Assembly (NCBI GenBank): GCA_008638375.1 | Contig: CM018052.1 | Span: forward strand, 19,565,571-19,629,570 | Length of the DNA: 64,000 nt | Direction of reading: 5' to 3' | DNA from: Nyssa sinensis | Taxonomy: Eukaryota; Streptophyta; Magnoliopsida; Cornales; Nyssaceae | Part shown: positions 39,099 to 51,206 of the stretch, in pieces | Layout of the letters: each line of letters starts with the position of its first letter | Position numbering within the stretch: position 1 is the stretch's first letter | Translations under genes and position numbers: made by a program | The notes under the pieces: generated by a model | Database searches by the model: none | The model's input: only the letters and a program-made list of their open reading frames with translations | What the model was told of the DNA's origin: nothing

Positions 39099-41669
39099 GT
39101 GTCATGTCATCTTAGAAAACAAACACATTTATCTTTTAATAAAAGTGACTCTTTTTCCGCAGCACCTTTTGACTTAGTTCATTCTGATATTTGGGGTCCT
39201 GCCCCGACACCGACTAAGGGGGGATCTCGTTATTTTGTTATCTTTGTGGATGATTACAGTTGTTATACTTGGATATATCTTTTGCAACATAGGTTTGAAC
39301 TCACCACTGTCTACCAGAATTTTCACAAAATGGTGCAAACTCAATTTTCTTGTACCATTAAAACTTTTCGTTAAGATAATGCAATGGAATATAAGGATAT
39401 GTCATTTCTTGCCCTTTTACAGCACAATGGGACAGTCTCTCACCATTCTTGTCCATACACCTCACAACAAAATGGTCTAGTAGAACGTAAACATCGCCAC
39501 ACTCTGGATACAGTAAGAGCACTTCTCATCTCTCCTTCTCTTCCAGAACGCTTTTGGGGAGAAGCTGCCCTTACTGCTGTCTACACCATCAATCGTGTTC
39601 CGTCACCCACTATACACAATAAAACTCCATTTGAGCTTCTCCATGGTACAGTTCTTAACTACTCATTACTTCGAGTTTTTGGTTGTGTTTGTTTTGTCAC
39701 TCTTCCCTCACATGAACGCACCAAACTTGAGCCTCGATCCCGACTCTACTGTCTTCTTGGTTATGGTTTCACTCAAAAGGGTTATTGTTGTTATGATCCC
39801 ATAGCCAAACGTCTTCGTATTTTTCGTCATGTAGAGTTTTGGGAACATAAGATGTTTACGAGTATGTCTCATTTTCTGCAGTTTTCTATCAGTTATGCTC
39901 CTATCTTTACTGACCCTTTTATTGCTTTATTTCCCAACTCCTCTGCAAAGATGCCAAGCTCCTCAGATGTTCCTTTTTCATCTATTTCAGAGTCATCTGA
40001 CATGTATGCTGATACTCCTGATCCATCAACTACCTTCGAGCTTGTCGAGGTACCTGCACTTCGTCAATCCACTAGAGTAAGAGCTCATTTTTCTCATATT
40101 CAAGATTTTCATTGTTATTATGCTCTTGTTACCTTTCACAAACCTCACAGTTATCGTGAGGCTAGTGCTGACCCTCTTTGACAGAAAGTTATGTCTGATG
40201 AACTAGAAGCTCTCACTAAAACTCATACTTGGGACTTAGTGGATTTACCTCCTGGCAAGTCTCTAGTTAGATGTAAGTGGGTCTACAAAATCAAGACTCG
40301 TTCAGATGGATCAGTGGAACGCTACAAAGCTCGTCTTGTTGCCAAGGGTTTCTCTCAAGAGTATGGTATTGACTATGAGGAGACTTTTGCCCTTGTTGCT
40401 CGTCTTACCACTGTTCGCTCTTTGCTTGTTATTGCTACTGTGCGTCATTGGCAACTGTTTCAGATGGATATCAAAAATGCATTCTTGAATGGTGATCTTG
40501 CTGAGGAAGTTTATATGCATCCTCCCCCTGGTTATGCCCATCCTTTTCACACAGTTTGCCGTCTTTGGTGTGCTCTCTACGGTCTCAAACAAGCTCCCTG
40601 AGCCTGGTTTGCTAAATTCAGTTGTGTTGTTGCTCAACAGGGGTTTACCCCTAGTGCCTATGACTCAGCTCTTTTCCTTCGGACCACTGTTGCTGGTATT
40701 ATTCTTATTCTTCTTTATGTTGATGACATGATCATTACAGGCGATGATCTCTCTGGTATTCGAGATCTTCAGCACTTCTTGAGTTAGAATTTTGAGATGA
40801 AGGACTTGGGGTAGCTTAACTACTTTCTAGGTCTTGAGGTTACATCTGGATCAGATGGTTATTATCTTTCTCAAGCTAAGTATGAATCTGACTTGCTTTC
40901 TAAAGCCGGCTTGACTGACAGCAAAACATGCACTTCTCCGCTTGATCCTAATGTTCGGTTACTTGCTACTGATGGTGAATCTCTTCCTAATGCTACTCTG
41001 TATCGACAACTGGTCGGTAGTCTCATCTATTTCACTGTTACCCGACCAGACATTTCCTATGCGGTTCATCTGGTTAGCCATTTTATAAATGCCCCTCATT
41101 CTACCCACTATGCTGCTATTCTTCGCATCTTACGGTATGTCAAGGGAACTCTGTTTCATGGCCTTCACTTTTCCTCTCGCTCATCTCTTAAGCTCCGCTC
41201 CAATTTTGATGCTGATTGGGCGGGTGATCTTATCGATCGTCGCTCCACCACGGGATACTGTTTCTTACTCAGCACCTCTTTCATTTCTTGGCGTATTAAG
41301 AAGCAGACTGTTGTTGCCCGCTTCAGTACTGAGGCTGAGTACCGTGTCCTTGCTGATACTACACCTGAACTTTTGTGGTTACGATGGCTTTTGACAGACA
41401 TGGGTGCTCCTTAGATGACTAGTTCTCCTCTTTATTGTGATAATTGGAGCGCCATCCAGATTGCTCACAATGATGTCTTTTATGAGCGCACCAAACATAT
41501 TGAAATTGATTGTCACTTCATTTGGCACCATCTTCAGCAGGGCACCTTGGATCTTCGATCTGTCTCGTCTGAAGATCAACTTGCCGATATTTTCACGAAG
41601 TCTCATCCTTCTGGTCGGTTCCGTGATCTTGTTTCCAAACTCCAGTTGACTTCGTCATCTCGAGTTTGA
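39099..41669 (+). pseudogene. Copia pol: integrase, reverse transcriptase, RNase H, interrupted
   Basis: One reading frame with internal stops at 39372, 40179, 40599, about 40785, about 40812 and 41412. The integrase catalytic triad is seen as the Asp of HSDIWGP, the Asp of DNAMEY (just after the first stop) and the Glu of QQNGLVERKHR. The RT begins near TKTHTWDLVDLPPGK, has KSLVRCKWVYKIKTR and LFQMDIKNAFLNGDL, and keeps the YVDD site (LLYVDDMIITGDD, about 40710-40748). RNase H shows DADWAGDLIDRRSTTGYC and STEAEY. It ends EDQLADIFTKSHPSGRF before TGA 41667-41669. Confidence 0.9.
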
Positions 41670-41676
41670 GGGGGGA

Positions 41677-41879
41677 TGTTAGAATATTCTAGAATACACA
41701 GACTCTATTTCCACATTGTCCCACATCGTATATATTCCTACATTGTATTCTCATATTATACCTATAAATAGGCCTTCCCACATTGTATTCTCATATTGTA
41801 CCTATAAATAGGCCTCATATTATACAGTTTTATATACACAGAAATATATACAAATTCCTTTCTCTTCTTTATTTCTTCA
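41677..41879 (+). repeat. Copia 3' LTR with internal tandem duplication
   Basis: 203 bp. The unit cattgtattctcatatt(a/g)tacctataaataggcct occurs twice (about 41741-41775 and 41782-41816), giving two TATA boxes. An extra segment with tgtcccacatcg is also absent from the 5' LTR. Confidence 0.9.
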
Positions 41880-41884
41880 GTGTA

Positions 41885-42508
41885 TATATATAAACACACA
41901 CACACATATTTAGTCTTATACAAACATTGTTTGTATATATGTGTAAATGTGTGTTTGTGTACACACACATATATAATTTAGGATTTGAAAGATAGAAGAG
42001 ATAAGCATAAGAAAGAAAATATGAAAATGAGGAAATAGATACTACTTGATTCCTTGAAATGCACGTTCATCTACCAATGATTTAGCAATTCTTTCCAAAT
42101 AAAATAGTTTGAGAAGATTGAGATTTTAGGATTGGGTAATGAAATGGAAAAACAGTCATTTTACAAAACTCAAAATGATAATTCTGGAACAAAATAGCAC
42201 AAATAATAAAAATTGATGTTGGGCTAATTTTACTCATCAAGAAGATATTCTTCTAAAATGTAACATGCAGTTGATTGATTCTTAAATATGTCACAAAAAA
42301 TGACTCAATCATAATTTTTTCATTTATTTAAAAATTCTATCTAATATCAACCCTTATCAGTAAGACTCCAGCCAGTGAAAGGTATCCAATCAAATCAATA
42401 TATATTTAATTAGTAAAATGACTTTAACGTAACAAAATTGACTTTAACGTAAAATGAGTAAAGCGATTATTTTGGTCTACTAACAAAGAAGATAACAAAT
42501 ATTGTGTA
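41885..42508. other. AT-rich spacer
   Basis: Starts with (TA)n and (AC)n microsatellites (41882-41975). The remainder is AT-rich without coding content. Confidence 0.5.
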
Positions 42509-42516
42509 TATTTATA

Positions 42517-43053
42517 TAAGAGTGTGAATTTGTATTATCGTGTCGTATCAAGGTATACATATTCAAAAATATGTGTGAATTCTAACTCGACACTATTAAC
42601 TAATCGTATTAAGTTTTAAAACTCAAACCCAACCCATTTATTAAACAGGTTACACGTGTCGACATACTTAACCAGTTTATTTTATTTTTTTATTTTTTAA
42701 ATAAAAAAATTTACCTATCTTTTAATATGTATAGATAATTTAAAATTTAATAACTTTAGATATGAGCCAAATTAAAGTAGAAACCTCTTTTATAAATAAA
42801 AAATCTCAAAATCTTGATAAATATTTGATGTGAGACGAATTACCTTAACTCATAATATATTTTATAATTAAACGTGTTAAGTCGTATTAAACGGGTTGAC
42901 ACTAGTAAAACCCAAACACGACCTATTTATTAATCGTGTTATACGTGTCAACCCGTTTATGATCCAAACCCGTTTATGCTAAACCCAAATCCATTAACTT
43001 GGTGTCGTGTTCGAGTTGTGTTGTCTGTGTCGTGTTAAAAATTGACACTCCTA
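42517..43053. mobile_element. hAT-type MITE, 537 bp, exact 8-bp target duplication
   Basis: Flanked by tatttata at 42509-42516 and 43054-43061. The ends TAAGAGTGTGAATTTG and (inverted) TAGGAGTGTCAATTTT are imperfect TIRs. Sub-terminal regions carry inverted families of cgtgtc / cgtgtt / aacccgttt motifs (acacgtgtcgac near 42652; cgggttgac near 42892; acgtgtcaacccg near 42944). No transposase. Confidence 0.85.
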
Positions 43054-43061
43054 TATTTATA

Positions 43062-44236
43062 ATATAATTCAATTAAAAGTAAAAGTGTAATGCCTATAAA
43101 AATCTAAGTCTTATAAAAAATAAGGCTTGATAAATATTTTAACTAATTATATCTGATACCAAAAAAGGAAAAACATAATTGAAAAAATTTAAAATAATTA
43201 ATTTTTTTATAAAAAAAATTGAACATTCTTGAAACTCAGATGTCACACTATCGTAATTCTCAATATAACCTGCTCTCTTATTCATAATCTCTTTTACTCT
43301 CCGACAGATTATCTCTTTATCTTCCTCTCCCCTTTCGGCTCTCTTTCTTTCCCTAATCTTTCTAAATCTTTTTAATCAATTTGAGCAACATGTAATATTC
43401 TTTCAACTCATGATTCCAATTTCTGTTTTCAACCCAAGTAAGTTTATATTTTTTTCAAAAAAGTTATTGTATATTATTTATCTCATTTTAATTAAAAATA
43501 AATTTGACTTTGTTGTATAGTAGGTCTCAAATCAACCCCAACATTCATAAATAATTTATATATCATATATACTACAAATATTAAGGCAAAAAAACTCTGT
43601 TATTGTTAAAAATTTCATAATATCAATTTCAATTTGATTAAAACTTGAGTTAAAAAATTAGAATATTGTAAACAATTGGATTGTAATTAGTATATATATT
43701 ACAAAAAAATCGTAAATTGTAAACAAAAAGAAAGAAACATACCTGTGTAAACTGAAGTACTGAATCTAAAAATTCTATTGCAAAGTACAATTATATATAT
43801 ATAAAAAAGGTGAATAAAAAAGAAAAAATGTAGGCACATAAAAAAGGTGAATAAAAAAAAGAAAAAATGTAGGCACATAGAGATGAAGTCTAAGGAAATA
43901 AAAAATTTCATAAAAGAGAAATTTTATAATTAACTAAAAAATATGAAAAATAAGTTTTTAGTCACAAAGAACTTGTGCTTAATTTTCTTGCAAGAAAAAA
44001 AGAATTATAAAATAATTAAATTATGTGTTATTATTTTAAATAAGTATATTGATGATAACTCTTTTATATTTATATATACTTTTTTTTCCTATATTATCAC
44101 ATTGAAAGTGAAAAAGTTTTTGTTTGGAAGTTGAAAGAGTTGCATACCCATATCATTTGAAAACCTGTTTTAAAATTGCCAATGTAGACCACAAATTGTC
44201 TCCAACCTAACTTAACCCTTGAAACGGTAACACAGA
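43062..44236. other. AT-rich spacer upstream of CHX
   Basis: AT-rich. About 43803-43880 is a direct duplication of a 38-bp unit (aaaaggtgaataaaaaa, then tgtaggcacata). No gene seen. Confidence 0.5.
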
Positions 44237-44269
44237 ATGGTTTTACTTCTCTCTCTCTGTCTCTCTCTC

Positions 44270-44284
44270 CATCTATATATTTAT
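44270..44284 (+). promoter_or_regulatory. Candidate TATA box of the CHX gene
   Basis: ctatatatttattg follows a CT-rich tract (44249-44269) about 355 bp upstream of the CHX ATG. CT tracts near the start site are common in plant promoters. A GGA/GAA trinucleotide repeat at 44569-44617 would lie in the 5' UTR just before the ATG. Confidence 0.45.
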
Positions 44285-44635
44285 TGCACCAAGGTCATAT
44301 ACAGAAAATATAGGCTCTTCTATTATAAAATATATGATCCGATAAATGACAACCGCGTAAAGAAGAAATTTCACCCTAACAATGCGGATAACCATAAGTT
44401 TTGTTTCTACTTTGGAAAGTTACAATATGTTGTCATTTTTTCAAAACTTTTTCCTAGTGCATATTTTCTTATCTTCATGATTATTCTGCATAAAATCTAC
44501 CTCTCGTTTTCATTGTTGTTGCCAAGGGTTTGCAGCCAAAGCGGCTGAGGTGGTTGTGCTCTTGACAAGAGGAGGAGGAGGAGGAGGAAGAAGAAGAAGA
44601 AGAAGAAGAAGAAGAAGGAGAGGAAATAATATATA

Positions 44636-44938
44636 ATGGATATAGATCATCCAACAGATCTTTTGAGAGAATTAAACCGTAGCGTTCCATGTAAGGCGGC
44701 AACCATATTCAGCGAAAATAGCATTTGGCATGGCACAAACCCCTTGGTTCAAGTCCTCCCTCTCTTCATCTTTCAATTAACCTTTGCTATTTTCTTCACT
44801 CGCCTTTTCATTTTCCTTTTCCAACCTTTCCAGCAGCCCCGTTTCATAGCTGAAATCCTTGTAAGTACACTTTTTAATTTCCTTCCAGTTATTAATGTTT
44901 GGTTCTTCTCTTCACCTCTTCCTTCTGAAACTATTTCA

Positions 44939-44982
<44 letters not shown>

Positions 44983-45048
44983 GGTAGAGGAGGACCTGTA
45001 TATGCATGGAACAATGAATGTAAAATATTTCATTTTATGAATCAAATA

Positions 45049-45079
<31 letters not shown>

Positions 45080-48000
45080 CTGTACACACACACATCTTTG
45101 AGAAAGACAATAACAATAATGTGAGAGAAATTACCGAATTAATTCTCATTTCTTGAACTTCGTATGGTTATTTTAATCACATGGAACTTCAAAAATTGCA
45201 ATTAAAAAAATGCTATGATTACTATGTTCATCAAAGTGAGTAGCACGTAGATCGATAGAAACATCCTTGATCTCTTACTTGCAGGCTGGGTAAGATTTAT
45301 TACATCTAGCCCTCCGAAATTTCTTGTAATTTGGTCAATACAGTTATTTGTTTGAACTATTAAGCTCAACAAAACTGTCAAATGATTACATCCATGTAAG
45401 TATAAGAGAAATAAGGTACTCCTAAATAATGTTTAAACTCTACCAAAAAATAATGTTTAAACTATATATGAAAACGAACATCATGGTTGAAAAAGCTGCA
45501 AAGTATAATTTCAGTTCGTTTAGGGTGCATTTTTAGGGACTAGCCCCAATTCAAAATGAGTTGGCAACATGCTGTCACGACAAATAGAAAAAAAACAAAA
45601 GAAAATACTAGAATTACGTTTTCACCTCATCTCAATTATTTTTCTCCGTCGATTTTACCCTTAAATATATGTGTGTGTGTGTGTATATACATATATATAT
45701 ATATATAAGCAACTATTCATGTATTGATATGAACAGGTTGAGAGAGAACAGAAAAAGAAAAGAATTCATAACTTGGCATGAAATTTTTTATGATTTAACA
45801 ACCAAAACATGATAATATTGTCAAGAAAAGATCGGTGGGGTTGGTTCCCGGGTTACCAAAAGAAAAGTAGAAGTTCTAAAATGAAAGAATCCATTCAATT
45901 ACATACACCATAAATATAGAACATAAATTCATCCAATTACTTCCAGAAAGGAACATAATTAATGTAGGGGTAAGAAAACAAATAAACAAAAGGAACAACA
46001 AAATGATCTTTATCTATTGTCTCTTCTCAACCATTTCATTCACATTTAACATGGTATTTTATAGTATCAAATTAAAGATATGGTGAAGAATAAAGTGAAT
46101 AATATTTTTATTTTGTTCAGCCTTATCGCTGGATGTGAAGAACATCTTTTCTTTCAATGCCCCTTCTCTTGTAGAATTTGGTCCATGGTCATGAACAGAT
46201 GCCAAGTGAGCTACCTGCTGTCACTTGGCCCCTGGTCAAGACCTGGTATACCTCCATATGCAAGGGGGATTCCTTTAATACTCTTGTGCTGAAATGGTCC
46301 CTTGCTGCCTCCACTTACATGCTATGGAAAGAAAGGAACTTAACAATATTAATTGCTCTTATATATGGCAGAGTGGTATACTGCTGGGTCCATCTGGGTT
46401 GGGGGCATTCAGAAGATTTTCCAATAAGTTCTTTCCTCCTGCTGGTTTCGCGGTGTTAGACACAATGGCACACTTTGCTGTGGTTTACTATGCCTTCCTT
46501 GTGGGATTAGAAATGGACCTAGCAGCTGCATCGCGCATCGAAAAGAAGGCCCTGACTTTTGCCCTTGCCGGAATGATTTTCCCTTCCATCTTAGGTTCAT
46601 GCTTATACATTCCTTTTCTTCAGCATGACAGTTCTACCAATATGGGTTTCTTGTTTTGGGCTATTGCCCTGACTGTCACTGGATGCTCAGTGCTTGCCCA
46701 ACTTCTAGACAAGCTAAAGCTCCTCCAAACAGAGATGGGAAAAATAGCATTGTCTTCAGCCCAAATCAACGAGCTAAGTGCATGGGTTTTTCTTGCAGCA
46801 GCAATAGCATTATGCAGTGGTATTCTAACAGCCCACTGGGCAATGTTCTGCACTGCCGCCTTCGTGTTGTTCTCCATTTATTACCTCCGTCCAGCCTTGG
46901 TGTGGTTCATGGGCCGAATGCCGGAAGGACAGGGCTATAGTGAGCATTACATATATTCTATTCTTGTGGGAGTTGCGTTCTGTGGGGTTGTTACAGATGC
47001 ATGCGGCACACACCCTATAATTGGAGCTTTTGTGTTTGGACTTGTGATACCGAAGGGAGTGCTTGAAGCTGCACTAGTCCAGAAGCTTGAAGGATTCGTG
47101 TTGGGGTTTTTGATGCCCGTCTTCTTTGCAGTTTGTGGGCTTAGAATTGATGTAAGTGCTATCACGAGCGATGCTTCCTGGGAAATGGTGGCATTGGTTA
47201 TAGGCTCAGCTTGCGCAGCCAAGTTTTTGAGCACTCTCTTCGTCTTTTCCTTCTGCCAAATGCCACTTAAGGAAGCAGTGTTTCTTGGAGTACTTGTGAA
47301 CACCAAAAGCCTCTTCGCCATTGTTATCCTTTTCATCGGGGTGGAGCAAAAGGTAACCCCCTCTCCCATAAGCTTAGAAAATAATGCTATCTATTTAAAA
47401 ATATCTTAAAATGGACGTGTTATTTGTCTTCTTTTTTTTTCCCTACTCATTTGTATCATCCTTTAAATGGATTCTTGTAATCGAACACTCGTTTTAAAAA
47501 AATATATGATTAAAGAAAAAAGTTAAAGAGAATCATATCTCAACATGTTACAAATTATACAAAAACAAAAAATAAAATAATAATTTATAATATTTCTCTT
47601 TTTATTTTTGAAAACTGTTGATATATCAGATTTAGTTGTCCATTCTTGATCGGATTCATGTATTCAGGCAATTTTTAAATTAATAGATAAACTTGATTCT
47701 TTTGTTAAGAATTTAAAAATAAATGATTTGGATAGCTTTTTTTAAGGTATATCTAGCAGTTCTTTCATTTTTCCTTCTAATTTTGTATGCTTCACTCTAT
47801 TGGCTAATTCATCCATTTTGTTACTCTTGAAATGTGATTCACATATGATATCATGATTTATTAATATTTTTAAAATTCATATTTGTGAATAGAATTGACT
47901 AAGCATGGTTGGCTGCGATGGCAATGTGTCTTTGAGACTTGGTAATTGCATGAACATCATGATCGATATGAATGCTTCTTGTGGGTGTTGTCCAGGCTTT

Positions 48001-49400
48001 GAGCATCCAAACTTATACGATAATGGTGATTGCGGTTTTGTTAATGACGATGATGGTCATGCCTATTATGACCATAAGCCAGCCTAGAGGGAAGAGTGTA
48101 CCCTACAAGCGAAGGACCATACAGAAATCAAAACCACACGAAGAGCTCAGAATTCTTGCTTGTGTTCATGTAACACGCAACGTCTCAGGCATTATCAACC
48201 TCCTCGAAGCTTCAAATGCCACCAGAGAATCACCAATCACTATATTCGCGCTCCACTTAGTTGAACTCATCGGACGAGCCTCTGCCATGCTTACCGTCCA
48301 CAACACACGAAAATCTGGCTCGAACAAGCCTAGTCATGCCCAAGCTCAAACAGATCAAATCATTACTGCCTTTGAGCAATACGAGCGACGATGTAGTGGT
48401 GCTACTGTTCATCCACTCATTGCCAGGTGCTTCTACTATCTTTAATTAGATTTCTTATTTAATTTGTAAGTTTCTTTATATTGATGATCAATTTGATTCC
48501 TGACTCTGTCTTTGCAGGTCTGCTTACTCTACCATGGACGAAGACATTTGCAGTGTCGCCCAGGATAAGCATGCATCCTTCATTATCCTACCATTTCACA
48601 AGCAAAAAACCCTTGATGGCGAAATGGAGGACATTAATCCAGCTATTCGAGAAGTGAACGAAAATGTGTTAGCTAGCGCGCCTTGCTCCGTCGGCATACT
48701 CATTGATTGTGGACTTGCTGAGTCCGGTGACTTTGCACGCCGTGTTGTTGTGCTCTACTTCGGCGGACCTGACGATAGAGAGGCCTTGTCTTGTGCACTA
48801 AGAATGGCTAAACGTCCAGATATCAGCCTAACGGTTGTGCGATTTCTTCCAAGTGAAGATGCAGCAGTTGTGCAGCCTCTGGACTTCCTGGGTAAAACTC
48901 ATGGGGTTGTAACTGTAAACATTGATTGTGAAAGAGAAAGAGAGCTTGATGATGATTTTTTGAACAAGTTTAAGATCATGACGGTGAACGACGTGTCAAT
49001 ATCGTATAGAGAAGAAGTACTGGATGATGAGGAACAAACAGTCAACACGATAAAATCATTAGATCAAGAATTTGATCTTTACATAGTAGGAAAAGGGCGA
49101 GGAGTGGTGTCGCCCCTTACGGTGGGCTTAGAAGACTGGTGTGACTGTCCAGAGCTGGGGGCTATAGGGGATGTCTTGGTGACCTCAGAGTTTACATCGA
49201 CATTTTCAGTACTGGTAGTGCAGCAATATGTTAAGAAGCGTACGGTTGTTAAAGGAGATGGATCGGTGAGGACGACAAGCTCCGAGAATCAGAAGGAGGA
49301 GTTTGAAGATATGGACTGGCAGCCACCGGCGGGGGAAGATGGTGGTTTTGAACCCTTTGCCTATCCTAGAGAAAAGGACGACACTGACGATGATTATTGA
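44636..49400 (+). CDS. CHX: CHX-type cation/H+ antiporter (CPA2), four exons, 839 aa, intact
   Basis: A membrane antiporter exchanging K+ or another monovalent cation for H+. Exons: 44636-44860, 46372-47352, 47996-48426 and 48518-49400 (TGA). GT-AG junctions in phases 0, 0 and 2. Residues 42-62 form the first membrane helix, and exon 1 ends AEIL. Exon 2 holds about ten hydrophobic segments: SGILLGPSGLG, then FLVGLEMDL, TVTGCSVLAQLLDKLKLLQT, INELSAWVFL near residues 207-216, GVVTDACGTHPIIGAFVFGL and the final KSLFAIVILFIG. Exon 3 begins with a last hydrophobic segment (YTIMVIAVLLMTMMVMP). About 400 cytosolic residues follow, resembling the CHX C-terminal universal-stress-like part (LRILACVHVTRNVSGIINLL, then ARRVVVLYFGGPDDREALS), ending acidic (DDTDDDY). 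Length is normal for CHX proteins (about 800). The member number is not assigned; CHX28-like is possible. The usual Asn-Asp pair of the family is Asn-Glu here (N208 E209). Confidence 0.92.
44944..44980. repeat. (TA)n microsatellite in CHX intron 1
   Basis: A long TA dinucleotide tract 85 bp after the exon 1 donor. Further (GT)n(AT)n tracts lie at 45049-45080 and 45667-45706 in the same intron. Confidence 0.85.
46100..46360 (+). pseudogene. LINE zf-RVT fragment abutting CHX exon 2
   Basis: Frames read AGCEEHLFFQCPFSCRIW (about 46127-46180) and LVKTWYTSICKGDSFNTLVL, then MLWKERN (about 46228-46335). This is the C-terminal zinc-finger/helical part of plant L1-type reverse transcriptase proteins ('E.eHLFfqCpfs..iW...W..W.ERN'). 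Its end lies about 15 bp before the CHX exon 2 acceptor at 46371/46372. Confidence 0.7.
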
Positions 49401-49619
49401 CTGCAGTTGGAAAATTAGGATTTCTGCACCTGAATGAACACAGGTCTATCATTCACCCTTTTGCTGGGAGGGAAATTTCGTTTTATGTCTCGAAGAAATT
49501 AAACACTACATTTTACTTGTTGATAGCATTTATAAATGTGTATAAAGTGGTAGTTAAAATTTTTAATATAGCACATCATTTAAATTTTGCATGAACTCTA
49601 CCACTTGTTCTTAGTTTTT

Positions 49620-49652
49620 GAATTATATAAATATATATATATATATATATAT
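49620..49652. repeat. (TA)n microsatellite 3' of CHX
   Basis: An AT dinucleotide run about 230 bp after the CHX stop, probably at or beyond the 3' UTR end. Confidence 0.7.
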
Positions 49653-49794
49653 CTTACTAAGGCTTAGTTATGTTTGGTTTGGATTTTTGAAACTAATTTT
49701 GATTATTATATAAATAATTATGATATAATTAATTAAGTATTTAAATAATTGATAATTGTATGGAAATAAAATCAACTTAAAAAATCGGATGTGA

Positions 49795-50049
49795 CGCTTG
49801 TCATAAAGCAAAATAAAATGACTAGACTACCCTTACTAGGGTAACCTAACTATACACCTCTAGTCAAAAGCTACGCCAATTTTAGTATTCATTTTCTTGC
49901 TATCTTCCGGTATTCAAATCAACATTACGCTGACTTGATCATCAGAAAACCCTTGGTTGGCATCACACCGGTGTACTCTAACCAACTCCGGTTTTCTTTT
50001 TCCTTTTTTGTAGGACGACATTATTTTTTTGGAGAACTTTCCCCCCACA
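49795..50049 (+). mobile_element. Gypsy LTR 3' portion
   Basis: Contains 'gctgacttgatcatcag...cttggttggcatcacaccgg', the U5-type signature also seen near 32461-32498, and ends ccccccaca. The 5' part and target duplication could not be found, so this is a truncated LTR. Confidence 0.5.
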
Positions 50050-51206
50050 GTAAATATTATGGTTTGATTTTATTTTTAAATTTCAAATTTTTATTTATAA
50101 TTTCTTATTCTTATCCATAAGCCTGAATTTGTTTTAAACAAAATCAATTTGAAACTCGATTATAATTTAATTGATTTTTATATGATAGATTATAAAATAA
50201 TTACTTTTGTTGAGTTAATCAAACTAGATTTTTCAAGTCAATAATTGATTTAATATTTTTATAGATTAAATAGGTAAATGTGCAAAAATACATCAACGTT
50301 AACTAACCTCATCCTAACTAACCTAGCACCAGACTGGAAGTGAATCATTTGCAAACACCAAAGTCAAAAAGAAAAAAGAGACGATTGGAATACATTGGTA
50401 AGTAATCAACACTAACAAACAGAGCCAAAATCCATTAACACTAATGACCGAAAACCAAGCTAATGCCAAAACTAAAAATCCTTCAATCTAAATCAACCAA
50501 AGCTCCTGAAAACCATGGATCGAAGTGCCCATAATACACATTCGAAAAAGAAAAGTAAAGTGAGAAGAGAAACCTTTTTTTTGCATTCCCTCTTGAATTT
50601 CAACAAATTCACCTTCCTCCTCATTCAAAAGAAAAATATAACCATATTTTGTAAGAAAAACCAATCCCATTAGTTTTACTAGAAGTACCGTAGCAGGAAG
50701 AAATTGCAACAAAAACAAAAGTTACATCACATGATACAAACTGGGCTCAAAAGGTCTCATTAGTCTACTAGAAATTGGCTGCAAGTTCTGAAATTGAATT
50801 AAATTGAGCACCCTTCTTTCACTTGAGAACAAAACATTCACTGTCAAGCTTGAATTTCAGCAAAATCTGCTATGATCTTACAACCCCCTAGCACTTGAAA
50901 TAACAGGCCACAAGCAGTCCAAGATTGTAAAATATATAAAGTTGATTGTAATATATATATATATATATATATAGTGGATTTGTGGTAGTTTGTTCATATG
51001 TTTCTAAAAATTTCCTGGTATGTTTAAAGTGGTACAAATCTCACTAACTAACTTACAAAAAAGATATAATGACCCGGAAAATTAAATAAGGGCAAACTGG
51101 TAAGTTGTATGGCTAATTCAGCAATGGATAATTGATAACTTGAAAATAATTTAAATAATTGACAAACTTAACTTCTTTTTTTTTTTTTTATGTCCAGTGA
51201 GGTAAT
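50050..51206. other. Spacer, no gene seen
   Basis: AT-rich with a (TA)n run at 50951-50972. The 76-codon minus frame 50488-50718 has no recognised motifs. A T-run (51176-51189) directly precedes the LTR at 51207. Confidence 0.4.

Larger units (their letters stand above)
37324..41879 (+). mobile_element. Complete Ty1/copia retrotransposon, decayed, chimeric with TRIM-B
   Basis: 5' LTR 37324-37461 (138 bp) and 3' LTR 41677-41879 (203 bp), both TGTTAGAATATTCTAGAATA...TTTATTTCTTCA. Exact 5-bp target duplication gtgta (37319-37323, 41880-41884). The purine tract gagggggga is at 41668-41676. Initiator-tRNA primer sites lie at 37462-37473 and again at 37680-37691, with TRIM-B sequence between them. 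Gag-pol order protease-integrase-RT-RNase H is that of Ty1/copia. About ten internal stops and one frame break make it inactive. Confidence 0.92.

Noticed and set aside
40311..41606. Minus-strand frames across copia RT/RNase H
   Set aside because: Antisense shadows of the pol frame, without independent evidence.
44481..44702. Minus-strand Ser-rich 73-codon frame
   Set aside because: Produced by the GGA/GAA trinucleotide repeat in the CHX 5' UTR.
46294..46371. Upstream part of the 371-codon frame as a CHX N-terminus
   Set aside because: Its first 26 codons are LINE-derived. The real N-terminus is exon 1 (44636-44860), which joins in phase 0 to the acceptor at 46371/46372 and restores AEIL-SGILLGPSG.
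46409..47369. Minus-strand frames opposite CHX exon 2 (up to 140 codons)
   Set aside because: Antisense shadows of a strongly conserved exon, with no known motif.
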